This document shows positions 53,130 to 62,315 of a stretch of 64,000 nt of DNA, piece after piece; positions within the stretch are counted from its first letter, which is position 1, and each line of letters begins with the position of its first letter. The DNA is taken from positions 556,390-620,389 of the forward strand of contig CP070632.1 of the NCBI GenBank assembly GCA_020356065.1. The letters are read 5' to 3'. The stretch comes from Nitrospiraceae bacterium. GTDB lineage: Bacteria > Nitrospirota > Thermodesulfovibrionia > UBA6902. A program made the position numbers and the translations under genes. The notes below the pieces were generated by a model. The model made no database searches. It was not told where the DNA came from and saw nothing but the letters and a program-made list of their open reading frames with translations.

Positions 53130-54893
53130 ATGGTATTTGAAAAGAATATTCATGTACTCAGACAACGCGATTCAATTCTGGCTGATGAAATAATACAGGC
53201 CGGACAATCTGCTGATATAAATATTTCTAAGTCAAAATCAGGATTACCGACACTAAGGATCAAAAATATCTATGTTCACAGTTTATATAATCCGCAAAAG
53301 GAAGCAGAAGAATGGGTGAAGAGCAATGAACAGATCATTGCAAGCGCTGACAATATTGTTGTTTTCGGTTTTGGTCTTGGATATCACCTGTCAGAACTCT
53401 GCAAGCACACTGATAAGGATATTACTGTTTTTGAACCTGATCCAAATACGCTTAAGGCTTCCTTGTGTGCGCGTGACCTGAGATCAGTTCTATCACGGAT
53501 AAAAATCGTAACGGATAACGCAATACCATACTTCGATGGAGAAATCGTAGTATTGACTCTGCCGTCATCAGTTAAATTGTTCATGAATTACTATGATCAT
53601 GTCCTGTCAAGGATGAAGTCGAGGGATATCATAAACCAGGGCTTAAGAATTATGGTAGTGGGTCCGGTATATGGAGGCTCACTTGAGGTTGCGAGGTACT
53701 GTTCCTCATCGCTGATAAGAATGGGACATACCGTCGAACTGGTTGACAACAGCAGATTTGATGAAACGCTTTTTTATATAAAAGAGATAACAAATGGTAA
53801 GAGCCACTATAATGCTCTTGTTGAACAGTTTACGCATTTGCTGTCAAAGTTTTTTTTAGCGCGATGCGAACTGTTTCAGCCGGATATTATCATTGCTCTT
53901 GCACAGGCCCCTGTTACAACTGACTGTGTTGAGAGAATCAGGCAATATGGAGTGAAAACCGCTTACTGGTTTGTAGAAGACTACAGACTCATGGAGTACT
54001 GGAAGCATATTGCCGGCAGTTTTGACCATTTTTTTACTATTCAGAAAGATGATTTTTTTAAGAAAATGAAACAGTCAGGGTTGAATAATTATCATTATCT
54101 TCCAATGGCTGCGTTCCCGGATGTGCACAAACCTGTTGACATGTTTGAAGATGAAAAAAAGTATTATGGAAGTGATATTTCATTTGTCGGTGCGGGATAT
54201 TATAACCGTAAACATTTTTTTAGCGGACTCATAGACCATGATCTTAAAATCTGGGGGAATGACTGGGACATGCGTTCAAAGCTCGCTGGTTTTATCCAGA
54301 GATCCGGAAGCAGAATAGATACCAGAGAAATAGTCAGGATTTTTAATGCCAGTAACATTAATATTAACCTTCACTCATCAACGTATCATAAGGGAGTAAA
54401 TCCTTTTGGTGACTTCATTAACCCGAGGACATTTGAAATTGCCTCCTGTGGCGGATTTCAGCTGGTAGATAGACGGAGCAATCTTGCTGAACTCTTTAAT
54501 GTAGACGATGAAATAGTGGTATTCGATGACCTTGATGATATACGTAATAAGATTAAACATTATCTTGAAAACCCGGATGAGGCTGAGAGAATTGCGGAGA
54601 ACGGGAGGAAAAGAGTTTTAAGAGACCACACATATGAGAAGAGAATGGAAGAGATGCTCGATGTTATTGTTTCAGCAGGATATGAGTCTGCATACTGGAA
54701 AAATGACAGGGAACCGGTAAAGAAACTGATCAGTGAAGCAGGCAGAGAAACAGATCTTGGCACGTACCTCTCGGGTTTTTCAGATCAGGAGAACATCAAT
54801 CTCACTGATATTAAAGACAGAATATCAAACGAAGATGGCGTACTATCAAGAACAGAGACAATATTTTTGATGATGAAAGAATTGACAGGCTGA
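53130..54893 (+). CDS. Maf-N-like plus CgeB-like glycosyltransferase, paralogue
   Basis: The 587 residues have the same two-module layout as the protein at 51107. A Maf-like N-terminal domain has KSGLPTLRI, VHSLYNPQKEAE (49-60), GFGLGYH (80-86) and VFEPD. A CgeB-like glycosyltransferase follows (RIMVVGPVYGGSLEVARYCS, TAYWFVEDYRLMEYWKH, SDISFVGAGYYNRKHFF, SNININLHSS, CGGFQLVDRRSNLAELFN, YLENPDEAERIAENGRKRVL). It has its own sigma-54 promoter and FleQ-like box, apart from the main operon. The layout suggests a flagellin-linked glycosyltransferase; donor sugar and acceptor are unknown. Confidence 0.8.
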   Translation: MVFEKNIHVLRQRDSILADEIIQAGQSADINISKSKSGLPTLRIKNIYVHSLYNPQKEAEEWVKSNEQIIASADNIVVFGFGLGYHLSELCKHTDKDITVFEPDPNTLKASLCARDLRSVLSRIKIVTDNAIPYFDGEIVVLTLPSSVKLFMNYYDHVLSRMKSRDIINQGLRIMVVGPVYGGSLEVARYCSSSLIRMGHTVELVDNSRFDETLFYIKEITNGKSHYNALVEQFTHLLSKFFLARCELFQPDIIIALAQAPVTTDCVERIRQYGVKTAYWFVEDYRLMEYWKHIAGSFDHFFTIQKDDFFKKMKQSGLNNYHYLPMAAFPDVHKPVDMFEDEKKYYGSDISFVGAGYYNRKHFFSGLIDHDLKIWGNDWDMRSKLAGFIQRSGSRIDTREIVRIFNASNININLHSSTYHKGVNPFGDFINPRTFEIASCGGFQLVDRRSNLAELFNVDDEIVVFDDLDDIRNKIKHYLENPDEAERIAENGRKRVLRDHTYEKRMEEMLDVIVSAGYESAYWKNDREPVKKLISEAGRETDLGTYLSGFSDQENINLTDIKDRISNEDGVLSRTETIFLMMKELTG

Positions 54894-54897
54894 ATTT

Positions 54898-56610
54898 ATG
54901 CGGGAGATATTAATCATAAACCTTACGAGAATGGGAGACCTGTTACAAACGACGCCGCTTATGGCCGGATTAAAGACAACATATCCTGGCTGCAGAATCA
55001 CGATTCTCGTGAATTCAGCCTTTACCGAAGTGTGCAGAGGCATTCCATATTTTGATAATTTGATAGAATTCGATATGAAGGGATATCTTCATGGACTCCT
55101 GGAAAAAAGAAACAGTCTTGTTGAAAACTACAAGCTCCTGGACAATCTTGTTAACACGATTAACGAGAAGGAATATGATATTGCCATCAATGTTACGCAT
55201 TCTGCTGTCAGTGCTATTCTTGTATCACTCATTCGAACAAATGAAATCAGGGGTTTTACAATCAGCTCAGAAGGCCACAGAATCATAAAGCATCCATGGG
55301 CGAGGTATTTCTTTAATGTCATACCAAACCGAAATTACAATCCCTTTCATATCGTGGATATGTATCTCAAAATAGGAAATGTCAGGCCAGTGACCCGGAG
55401 TCTGGTTTACCACATATCTCCACAGGACGAAGAAAAGTCAGAACAGATACTTGCAGAAGAAGGCCTGAGTAATGAGGTGCTCGTGGGCTTTCATCTGGGT
55501 GCAAGTAAAGATGATAAAACATGGCCGGTATCCTCGTATGCTAAGCTTGCCAACCTTATATACAGACAGACGGGAACAAGAATTCTTCTCTTTGGCACAC
55601 AGGCAGAGGCCTCACTTGCCTCTGAATTTGAGACATATGCAGAGACTCGAGCGGTAAACCTGGTGGGCAGGACAGGCCTTGGAGAACTTGCAGCGTTGCT
55701 TAAGAGATGCAGTCTTTTTATCAGCAATGATACCGGTCCACTCCATATCGCAACGTCAGCTGGCACGACTGTCATAGATATATCAATGGCAAATGTACAT
55801 TTTATGGAGACCGGACCTTTTGGTGCAGGACACTTTGTTATACAGGCTGATCTGCCGTGTTCTCCCTGCGGTTTCGACGTAATGTGCAATAACCGGGTAT
55901 GCACATCACTGGTCACACCGGAGAAAGTATTCGAAATTGTAAAAATGGCTCTGAACAAAACAGACACTGAACCTGGATTACATGGTGAGATAATGGATCA
56001 AGTTCAGGTCTACAGATCTCATTTTAAAGAAGACGGGCATCTTGGCTTCATACCTCTCATAAAACGTTCACTCGAAGTTAACGTGATTTACCGCATGGTA
56101 TACAGACAGGTTCTAAATAGTGAGTCGAATAAAATTGACAGCAGATTGAAGAACATATGCGAATGTATTTTTAACGACATTGCCGCATCCTATCAAGTCG
56201 AAAGTATCAGAAAATGTCTGGATGTTATCAGGAATGATCTGGAAATACTTAACAACTTCATCAGCCTTACGGGAAATGCTTTACGTCAACTTGGGGTACT
56301 ACATGGAGTGTCCAGGCAGGACATAACGAATATTAAGCTCATAAAAGAAATATGGAGGGAAATTGAGCAGTTCGAACATGAAATCGGGCTCATAGGAGAT
56401 ACACATCAATGTTTTAAACCTCTGACACTGCTGGTTGACTATTCGAAGGAGGCGCTGGAAGGAGACGATCTCGAAATACTTGTTCAAAAGTATATTGATG
56501 TCTATGCGGATTTATTGATTAAGGCAGAAAATATGCAGACAATAATCTCCAGAATAAGTACGATACTTAGTGTTCAAACAGAAAAGAATAAGCTTGCCAT
56601 GATGTCTTAG
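54898..56610 (+). CDS. GT9 heptosyltransferase-like protein with extra helical domain
   Basis: Residues 1-345 of this 570-residue protein are a GT9 (ADP-heptose:LPS heptosyltransferase type) enzyme: LIINLTRMGDLLQTTPLMAG, VGFHLGASKDDKTWPVSSYA, SLFISNDTGPLHIATSAGTT and a Cys-rich CSPCGFDVMC end. From about 375 to 570 there is an all-helical domain not part of GT9. Its segment EGDDLEILVQKYIDVYADLL aligns with the small protein encoded next (56674). GT9 enzymes usually act in LPS, but position between a Maf-N/CgeB gene and motility genes suggests flagellar glycosylation with nucleotide-heptose. It starts 4 bases after the previous gene. Confidence 0.85.
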   Translation: MREILIINLTRMGDLLQTTPLMAGLKTTYPGCRITILVNSAFTEVCRGIPYFDNLIEFDMKGYLHGLLEKRNSLVENYKLLDNLVNTINEKEYDIAINVTHSAVSAILVSLIRTNEIRGFTISSEGHRIIKHPWARYFFNVIPNRNYNPFHIVDMYLKIGNVRPVTRSLVYHISPQDEEKSEQILAEEGLSNEVLVGFHLGASKDDKTWPVSSYAKLANLIYRQTGTRILLFGTQAEASLASEFETYAETRAVNLVGRTGLGELAALLKRCSLFISNDTGPLHIATSAGTTVIDISMANVHFMETGPFGAGHFVIQADLPCSPCGFDVMCNNRVCTSLVTPEKVFEIVKMALNKTDTEPGLHGEIMDQVQVYRSHFKEDGHLGFIPLIKRSLEVNVIYRMVYRQVLNSESNKIDSRLKNICECIFNDIAASYQVESIRKCLDVIRNDLEILNNFISLTGNALRQLGVLHGVSRQDITNIKLIKEIWREIEQFEHEIGLIGDTHQCFKPLTLLVDYSKEALEGDDLEILVQKYIDVYADLLIKAENMQTIISRISTILSVQTEKNKLAMMS

Positions 56611-56673
56611 AAATGATGAAAGGGTAAAAAATGCCTGATACTGACCAGTTCAGGATAAAGCCAGGAGGGAAAA

Positions 56674-57102
56674 ATGAATGAAATAAAAGTTGAAACTGAT
56701 CAGCCTGAGGTACTTGCAGCCATTAAAAACAGTGTGGGTGATGCAAGGCATGTCGTCAGGGAACTGGCCGCGGTTTTTACTGAACGTATTCAGCCGCTGA
56801 GACTGGAAGAAAGTGAGAGTGTCTTCAATGATCTGACCCGGAATATTTATGATTTGCAGGGTTTGTTGGAGTTTGTAATGGAACTTAAGAACGGGATGCA
56901 TTACTTTGAAGGATTTGGCATGCCGGCTGACCCCATATCAGCTGATAGCAATGGTCTGAAACTGTTTAATGAGATGCTCACATCAATGGAGTCCAGGGAC
57001 TGGGTAATGCTGGCAGATCTCATCGAGTATGAACTGTCACCGCTTTTATTAAAAGAGGAAGAATGGCTAGGTGATCTGGATGAAAAACTTAAGAATTATT
57101 AG
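56674..57102 (+). CDS. Helical hypothetical protein of the flagellar cluster
   Basis: This 142-residue all-helical acidic protein has no known catalytic motif. Its C-terminal part (ESRDWVMLADLIEYELSPLL, then LKEEE) matches the C-terminal domain of the upstream GT9 protein in spacing and in key positions (E-x-x-D, L, I, LL-x-K-x-E). Proteins with a similar D-x-x-x-L-A-D-L-x-E-Y-E-L segment occur in other flagellar clusters, from memory. It has an AGGAGG ribosome site. It may be an adaptor for the glycosyltransferase or a flagellin/chaperone-binding factor; function is unknown. Confidence 0.65.
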   Translation: MNEIKVETDQPEVLAAIKNSVGDARHVVRELAAVFTERIQPLRLEESESVFNDLTRNIYDLQGLLEFVMELKNGMHYFEGFGMPADPISADSNGLKLFNEMLTSMESRDWVMLADLIEYELSPLLLKEEEWLGDLDEKLKNY

Positions 57103-57235
57103 ATCAGGGCACATTCAAGGTTTCATGGCGGTCAACCGATTAAGAATGAGAGATCATTACCATCTATATCCTTACTGTGTGGTATACATTTATCGTTCAT
57201 ATCGATAACGAACTGGGCAAGGAAGCCAGGACAAC

Positions 57236-57814
57236 GTGAAAAAAAACGAATTTAAAATACTTGTTGCCGAAGATGATGATATAGTCAGGGATTTAGTTGT
57301 TAAATTTTTGTCAGACGAAGGCTACTCCGTGGCAGTCGTCAACGATGGTCTTGAAGCAGTCAAAATGCTCAGACTTGAAGACTTTAAACTTGTTCTGTCC
57401 GATCTCAGGATGCCTGGAGCAGATGGCATGGAGGTACTGAGAGCAGCCATGAGAATAGATCCTGGTATTGCGGTGGTGATTATTACTGCATATGGAACGC
57501 TGGATACGGCACTTGAAGCCATGAATGAAGGCGCGTATGACTATATTGTAAAGCCTTTTGTAATGCAGCAACTGCTGCTTGCTGTGCGTAATGCTTTTAA
57601 CATGGCGGTATTAACTGAAGAAAATGACAACCTGGCATTTCAGTTAAAAGAGACGTATAGAACACTGGAGGCCTGTAAGATGGCAGGGACAAGGGAATCT
57701 CCTGATGCAGAGGAGACTGGCAGTACAGATGCACATGATCGTGAAGTCGATGAAGACAACAGTGAAAATATCAAGAAATATAACTCGCTCATTAATGAGC
57801 TGAAAATTAAATAA
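57236..57814 (+). CDS. Receiver-only response regulator
   Basis: The 192 residues start with an NtrC-type receiver domain (FKILVAEDDDIVRDLVVKFL; phospho-acceptor D56 in LSDLRMPGADGMEV; ITAYGTLDTALEAMNEGAYD, YIVKPF). A 60-residue acidic tail follows, with no output domain. The start is GTG with an AGGA site. A PAS histidine kinase at 60055 is a possible partner. The NtrC-like receiver suggests a relay towards a sigma-54 activator located elsewhere, but it could also act on the motor. Confidence 0.85.
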   Translation: MKKNEFKILVAEDDDIVRDLVVKFLSDEGYSVAVVNDGLEAVKMLRLEDFKLVLSDLRMPGADGMEVLRAAMRIDPGIAVVIITAYGTLDTALEAMNEGAYDYIVKPFVMQQLLLAVRNAFNMAVLTEENDNLAFQLKETYRTLEACKMAGTRESPDAEETGSTDAHDREVDEDNSENIKKYNSLINELKIK

Positions 57815-57859
57815 TGACGAAATGGCATATGATACAAATAAGAAATTCCGGAGGTACAG

Positions 57860-58462
57860 ATGACCGATGAACGGGAAGAAATAAGGAAAGGTGAAGAGAG
57901 AAGGAGATATTTCAGAGTCGATGATGTGATATCTGTTGTTGCCAATCCCATTGATGTTGATAAGGACAGGAGTGAGGAATTTGCAAGGACGATCGCTACT
58001 TCCCGCGCCTTTTCGCTTACCGAAGGTGAAAGTCTTGACTTGACAGATGAAAACTCGGTACCGCATGACCCTGACAATAAGAAACTCTATGAAATGATGA
58101 CTGAACTCAAAGCAAAACTCGATTTTATCATCAATCAGTTTATGCTGGAAAAAGAAGGATTGAGTAAGCCGGAAAAGAAGTTTGTAAACATCAGCGCGTC
58201 CGGAATCAGATTTACGGTTGATACTGCCGTGAAGAAAGGGGATATAATGGATATTAAGCTGCTGTTGCCTACATACCCCCCTGTCGCGGTCTTTGCTTAC
58301 GGTGAAGTCATACGAGCAGTACCTCTGGAAGACGGAAAGTATGAAATAGCTCTTGATTATATCAACATGTCTGAATCAGTAAAAAATGAAATTATTCAGT
58401 ATGCCTTTGCTCAGCAGCGTGAGACAATCCGGAAAATAAAGAACACAGAGGATTATGAATAA
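57860..58462 (+). CDS. PilZ-domain cyclic di-GMP-binding protein
   Basis: This 200-residue protein has the two PilZ ligand motifs, R15-x3-R19 (RRYFR) and N110-x-S-x2-G115 (NISASG), separated by a helical insertion of about 90 residues. PilZ proteins bind cyclic di-GMP; several brake flagellar motors at the stator. The gene overlaps motA by 8 bases, which strongly suggests a stator-linked role. The GGEEF cyclase at 9607 could supply the signal. The long insertion is unusual. Confidence 0.85.
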   Translation: MTDEREEIRKGEERRRYFRVDDVISVVANPIDVDKDRSEEFARTIATSRAFSLTEGESLDLTDENSVPHDPDNKKLYEMMTELKAKLDFIINQFMLEKEGLSKPEKKFVNISASGIRFTVDTAVKKGDIMDIKLLLPTYPPVAVFAYGEVIRAVPLEDGKYEIALDYINMSESVKNEIIQYAFAQQRETIRKIKNTEDYE

Positions 58463-59213
58463 AGCGAGCTTACTGGGCGTATTTGTCGGTATCATGGCCA
58501 TTCTTGTCGGCAATGCCCTGGAAGGGGGAAGTGCAGGGTCTATTTTACAGGGATCTGCAGCCCTCATAGTATTTGGAGGCACTCTTGGTGCAACTGTTTT
58601 AAGTTTTTCGGGAAAAGATATTTTGCTGGCAGCACGAATGTTTAAAAGCGTGTTTTATGAAAATAAAATGCTGCCAAATGAAGAGACAATTATATCTGAT
58701 GTGGTCCGCTTTGCCTCAAAAGCCAGAAAGAACGGGATACTTTCCCTGGATAAAGACATATCCAGGCTGGAGTATGGCTTTTTCAGGAGGGCTGTCAGGC
58801 TTGCAATTGACGGCATTGATCCACATACAATTCAGAGTACACTTGATCAGGAAAACAAGACCTTTGAGGAAGAAAGAGGAAGAGCAGCGAAAGTGTTTGA
58901 AGCAGCAGGTGGTTATGCGCCCACCATTGGGATAATCGGTGCAGTTCTCGGTCTCATCCATGTCATGGAAAATCTTAGTGACCCGTCCAAACTAGGCACG
59001 GGAATAGCAGTGGCGTTTGTTGCTACAGTATACGGGGTGGCTTCTGCTAATCTGATCCTGCTGCCCATGGCAAAAAAAATGATAAACAATATTAAAGATG
59101 AAATATTTCTCAGAGAGATTATCGTGGAAGGGGTGTCAGGCATTCAGGCAGGCAAGAGCCCTTTTTATCTGAAAGAGCATTTAAACGCTTTTGCCTCCAA
59201 GCATAAAAACTGA
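58455..59213 (+). CDS. Flagellar stator protein, MotA/PomA (MotC) type
   Basis: The 252-residue inner-membrane protein has four membrane helices and the signature GGYAPTIGIIGAVLGLIHVM, ENLSDPSKLGTGIAVAFVAT, YGVASANLILLPMAKK. This form resembles MotC/PomA/MotP rather than E. coli MotA. It pairs with the MotB-type gene 35 bases downstream and overlaps the PilZ gene. Whether ions are protons or sodium cannot be told reliably from sequence. A second, different MotA is at 62312. Confidence 0.93.
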   Translation: MNKASLLGVFVGIMAILVGNALEGGSAGSILQGSAALIVFGGTLGATVLSFSGKDILLAARMFKSVFYENKMLPNEETIISDVVRFASKARKNGILSLDKDISRLEYGFFRRAVRLAIDGIDPHTIQSTLDQENKTFEEERGRAAKVFEAAGGYAPTIGIIGAVLGLIHVMENLSDPSKLGTGIAVAFVATVYGVASANLILLPMAKKMINNIKDEIFLREIIVEGVSGIQAGKSPFYLKEHLNAFASKHKN

Positions 59214-59248
59214 CAGGAAATTCAGATCACGAATAGGTAGATTATGCA

Positions 59249-59965
59249 GTGTTCATTATGAGAAAAAACAGGAAGAGAGTTGAGAGTCATGATAATGTTG
59301 AGCGGTGGATGGTATCGTACGCTGATTTTGTGACACTGCTATTCTGCTTTTTTACCGCCATGTATGCTATCAGTACTGTTGACACGAACAAGCTTGAGGA
59401 ATTTGCCTCATCCATGAAAGCAGCATTTAATGAGGGTGAAAAAATAACGGAGTTTTCGGTTATTGATGATGTCCAGGTCATACTGCCTACATCAGCGGAG
59501 ACTGAATCCAGTATAAGGCAGATGCTGAGTGCCATCATAAAGGAATCAGATGGGTCCCTGGACGTGAAAAGGGACAGTAGAGGTATTGTGATTGCAGTTG
59601 CAGATAAGATGCTTTATACTTCAGGTTCTGCCGATCTTAAAGAAGGCGCTGTCAGCTTTCTTGATCTGATAGTACAGGCGCTCATCGAGTTTCCCAATCC
59701 GGTGCGGATAGAGGGACATACGGACAATATCCCTATTCACACGAAAGAATTTCCTTCAAACTGGGAGTTGTCTGCATCCAGGGCAATTAACGTTGCAAAG
59801 TATTTTGTTGAAAAACATAATATTGACCCGGTAAGAATTACCTCAATAGGGTATGCCGAGCATAAACCTGTTGCATCGAATGACAGCCCCGAGGGACGTG
59901 CCAAAAACAGGCGGGTAGACATAGTTTTATTAAGTGAGCAGGAAAGCAGAAAAGAGCCGTATTAG
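59249..59965 (+). CDS. Flagellar stator protein, MotB (MotD) type
   Basis: The 238 residues contain one membrane helix with the ion-binding aspartate (D26 in VSYADFVTLLFCFFTAMYAI) and a C-terminal OmpA-like peptidoglycan-binding domain (IEGHTDNIPIHTKEFPSNWE, LSASRAINVAKYF, GRAKNRRVDIVLL). The helix pattern matches the MotD/MotS/PomB-like class. Start GTG 59249 or ATG 59258; ribosome site weak for both. It pairs with the MotA-type gene just upstream. Confidence 0.92.
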   Translation: MFIMRKNRKRVESHDNVERWMVSYADFVTLLFCFFTAMYAISTVDTNKLEEFASSMKAAFNEGEKITEFSVIDDVQVILPTSAETESSIRQMLSAIIKESDGSLDVKRDSRGIVIAVADKMLYTSGSADLKEGAVSFLDLIVQALIEFPNPVRIEGHTDNIPIHTKEFPSNWELSASRAINVAKYFVEKHNIDPVRITSIGYAEHKPVASNDSPEGRAKNRRVDIVLLSEQESRKEPY

Positions 59966-60054
59966 CCCGGATGCATCGAGCCCGGCCACATTTGTTATGA
60001 TTTTATCACATCTATTTCAGTAATTGTTTATAATTTCTGCAGGTCAGACAGCAT

Positions 60055-61161
60055 ATGATCATGAATACTCCGGAAAAAGACAATGAAGAGATACTTAAAC
60101 AGCAGTCTCTTTTATTCAGGCAGATATATAAGAGTCAGAAGTGGTGGCAGAATATTATTGATGCAATTACGGATTATCTTTTCGTAATCGATCAGGAATA
60201 TAAAATACTGAGAACGAACAAGGCATTCGCAAACCTTTTCGACAAGGAACCACCTGATATTATCATGAAGCCATATTATGAGCTGTTTGATCTGACCGGT
60301 CCTCACGAGTGGGCAACGTTTCCAAAAGACAAGGAAGATATAGAGCCGAAGTCGCTTGAAAGGGAGATGAACGGTTCCATCTACTTTATAAGTTCATTTC
60401 CGATTTACTTTGATGAACATGATGCTACCGTTTATATAATGAAAGATATTACAGAAACGAGGAGATTAAAAGACCAGGTGTACCACCTTGATAAGCTGTC
60501 ATCGCTGGGTACCCTGACATCAGGTGTCGCCCATGAGATCAATAATCCTCTGACCGGCATTATCGGGTATACTGAAATGCTCTTAATGAAGAACAATGAT
60601 GACGCGAATAAAAAATACCTTCAACATATCTACGACTCGGCAATAAGATGTAAAAAAATAGTTGAAAACATGCTTACCTTTTCGAGACAGAACAATGCGG
60701 AGAAAAGCATAGAAAAGGTCAATGATCTGATTGACAAAACCGTCGAACTTCATGAATACTGGCTTAAATCCACGAACATCAGGATCATTCGGGATTACGG
60801 AGATGTCCCGAGTATTTCCATAGACCGTCAGCAGTTTCAGCAGGTCATTCTTAATCTTCTTATCAATGCTGAACATGCCATTTCAGAAAGGAATATAAAA
60901 GGTGAAATTATTTTCAGGACATCGTACCGTGAAGACACCGGGAGAGTTAACATTATAGTCACTGATAACGGCCCAGGGATACCACCTGATGTCCTTGCAA
61001 AAATATTTGATCCTTTTTTTACCACCAAACCTGTAAACAAGGGAACAGGTCTTGGCCTTTCCATAACTCACGGGATAATTGCTGAACAGGGCGGAACAAT
61101 AGAAGTCGAAAGTATTATGGGAAAAGGCACCTCATTTATTATTAACCTGCCACGATCCTGA
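60055..61161 (+). CDS. PAS-domain sensor histidine kinase (NtrB/FlgS-like)
   Basis: This 368-residue soluble kinase has a PAS domain at about 35-130 ([20 protein letters not shown]), an H-box with phospho-site H160 ([20 protein letters not shown]) and an ATPase domain ([52 protein letters not shown]). No membrane segment is seen, so it senses inside the cell. It resembles NtrB- or FlgS-type kinases that feed sigma-54 activators. The orphan receiver at 57236 is the nearest possible partner. It is convergent with the motAB pair. Confidence 0.92.
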   Translation: MIMNTPEKDNEEILKQQSLLFRQIYKSQKWWQNIIDAITDYLFVIDQEYKILRTNKAFANLFDKEPPDIIMKPYYELFDLTGPHEWATFPKDKEDIEPKSLEREMNGSIYFISSFPIYFDEHDATVYIMKDITETRRLKDQVYHLDKLSSLGTLTSGVAHEINNPLTGIIGYTEMLLMKNNDDANKKYLQHIYDSAIRCKKIVENMLTFSRQNNAEKSIEKVNDLIDKTVELHEYWLKSTNIRIIRDYGDVPSISIDRQQFQQVILNLLINAEHAISERNIKGEIIFRTSYREDTGRVNIIVTDNGPGIPPDVLAKIFDPFFTTKPVNKGTGLGLSITHGIIAEQGGTIEVESIMGKGTSFIINLPRS

Positions 61162-61184
61162 TACACCGTTCTGCAGCAGAAATA

Positions 61185-62315
61185 TCAGAAAACAGGATTC
61201 CATCCTTCTTTATTAATTACCGGTGAAAAATCCTTTTCCTTTGTACCGGTTCCATCCTTATGAGCATCATTGTGGTTTAGGGATATATCGGGATGCAAGT
61301 CATTTTTATCGATTACAGGCGTGAAGATGCTGTATGGTCCGCCATCAGCCTGACTTTCCCCGACAGATGCGGAGGGAGTGGTTTCAGGACGCTTTTTTTC
61401 ACTCTCAGGTAATTTGATTACAGCATTGACTGAATCTGTATCATTATGTCCTCTCGCTGTACGTGATGATTTGTCCAGTATTTTTAAAAGCTCTTCTGAC
61501 ACTTTCTTTGCAGGACTTTTATTGCCTATTAAGGGATTCTGAACTTCCTTTTTTTTCTGTGGGAATTTTAAAATTATACTGATCCGTCTGTTGCGTGCAT
61601 CATTAGGGTCGTCCTTTATGAGTGGATCGGTGTCTGCAAACCCTGCTACACTTACAAGTCTTTTAGGATCAAGACCGTTAGCTTCTAGTTCTCTCCTCGC
61701 AGATGATGCCCTCTCCGTTGAGAGTTCCCAGTTACTGTAATGGTCACCGGCAAAAGGGAGTGCATCGGTATGCCCCTCAATGCTGACCTTATTTTTGAGG
61801 GACTTAATATTCCCGGCAATAATGCCGAGGATTTCTTTGGCTTTTGCAGTCATTTTATTGCTGCCACTCTGAAACATGGTACTGCCTTCATTGTCGGTAA
61901 GGTGTATCCTTATTCCATCACGGACTTTCTCTATCAACACCTGCTCCTCAAGATCCCCCAGTTTATCTGCAATTGCCTTGCTTAAGCTTTCCTGGATATC
62001 TTCAGCTTCAGAATCATCTCCCTCCAGTTCTGTCAATACCTTTTCATTTCCCTGACCTGATGTACTGAATAACGCATCATCTGCACCGCTGAGGAAGGAA
62101 CTTCCGCTTTCAGAGTAGAGACTGAAATTTTTGTAATATTCAGATATACGGGCCCTCTTCTCTTCCGAGACCATTGAGAGAAGCCATAAGAGCAGGAAAA
62201 ATGCCATCATGGCCGTAACAAAGTCAGCGTAAGCGACCTTCCAGGATCCACCGTGATGTCCAGCGGCCGTTATTTTTTTAACTCTTTTTATGATTACCGG
62301 TTTTCGACTGCTCAT
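61185..62315 (-). CDS. motB: Flagellar stator protein MotB with C-terminal extension
   Basis: The 376 residues have the E. coli MotB-type start GGSWKVAYADFVTAMMAFFL with the proton-binding aspartate D31, and an OmpA-like domain (VSIEGHTDALPFAGDHYSNW, ELSTERASSARRELEANGLD, RNRRISIILKFPQ). After it comes a low-complexity tail of about 120 residues not usual in MotB. This tail holds two related motifs, FTPVIDKNDLHP (331-342) and FSPVINKEGWNP (363-374), near the extreme C-terminus. It overlaps motA by 4 bases and is read from the sigma-28 promoter upstream of motA. Confidence 0.93.
   Translation of the reverse strand: MSSRKPVIIKRVKKITAAGHHGGSWKVAYADFVTAMMAFFLLLWLLSMVSEEKRARISEYYKNFSLYSESGSSFLSGADDALFSTSGQGNEKVLTELEGDDSEAEDIQESLSKAIADKLGDLEEQVLIEKVRDGIRIHLTDNEGSTMFQSGSNKMTAKAKEILGIIAGNIKSLKNKVSIEGHTDALPFAGDHYSNWELSTERASSARRELEANGLDPKRLVSVAGFADTDPLIKDDPNDARNRRISIILKFPQKKKEVQNPLIGNKSPAKKVSEELLKILDKSSRTARGHNDTDSVNAVIKLPESEKKRPETTPSASVGESQADGGPYSIFTPVIDKNDLHPDISLNHNDAHKDGTGTKEKDFSPVINKEGWNPVF

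Noticed and set aside
61157..61188. Bidirectional hairpin CTGATA/TATCAG between the histidine kinase and motB
   Set aside because: The stem has a large internal loop, no T-run, and overlaps the motB stop; too weak to call a terminator.
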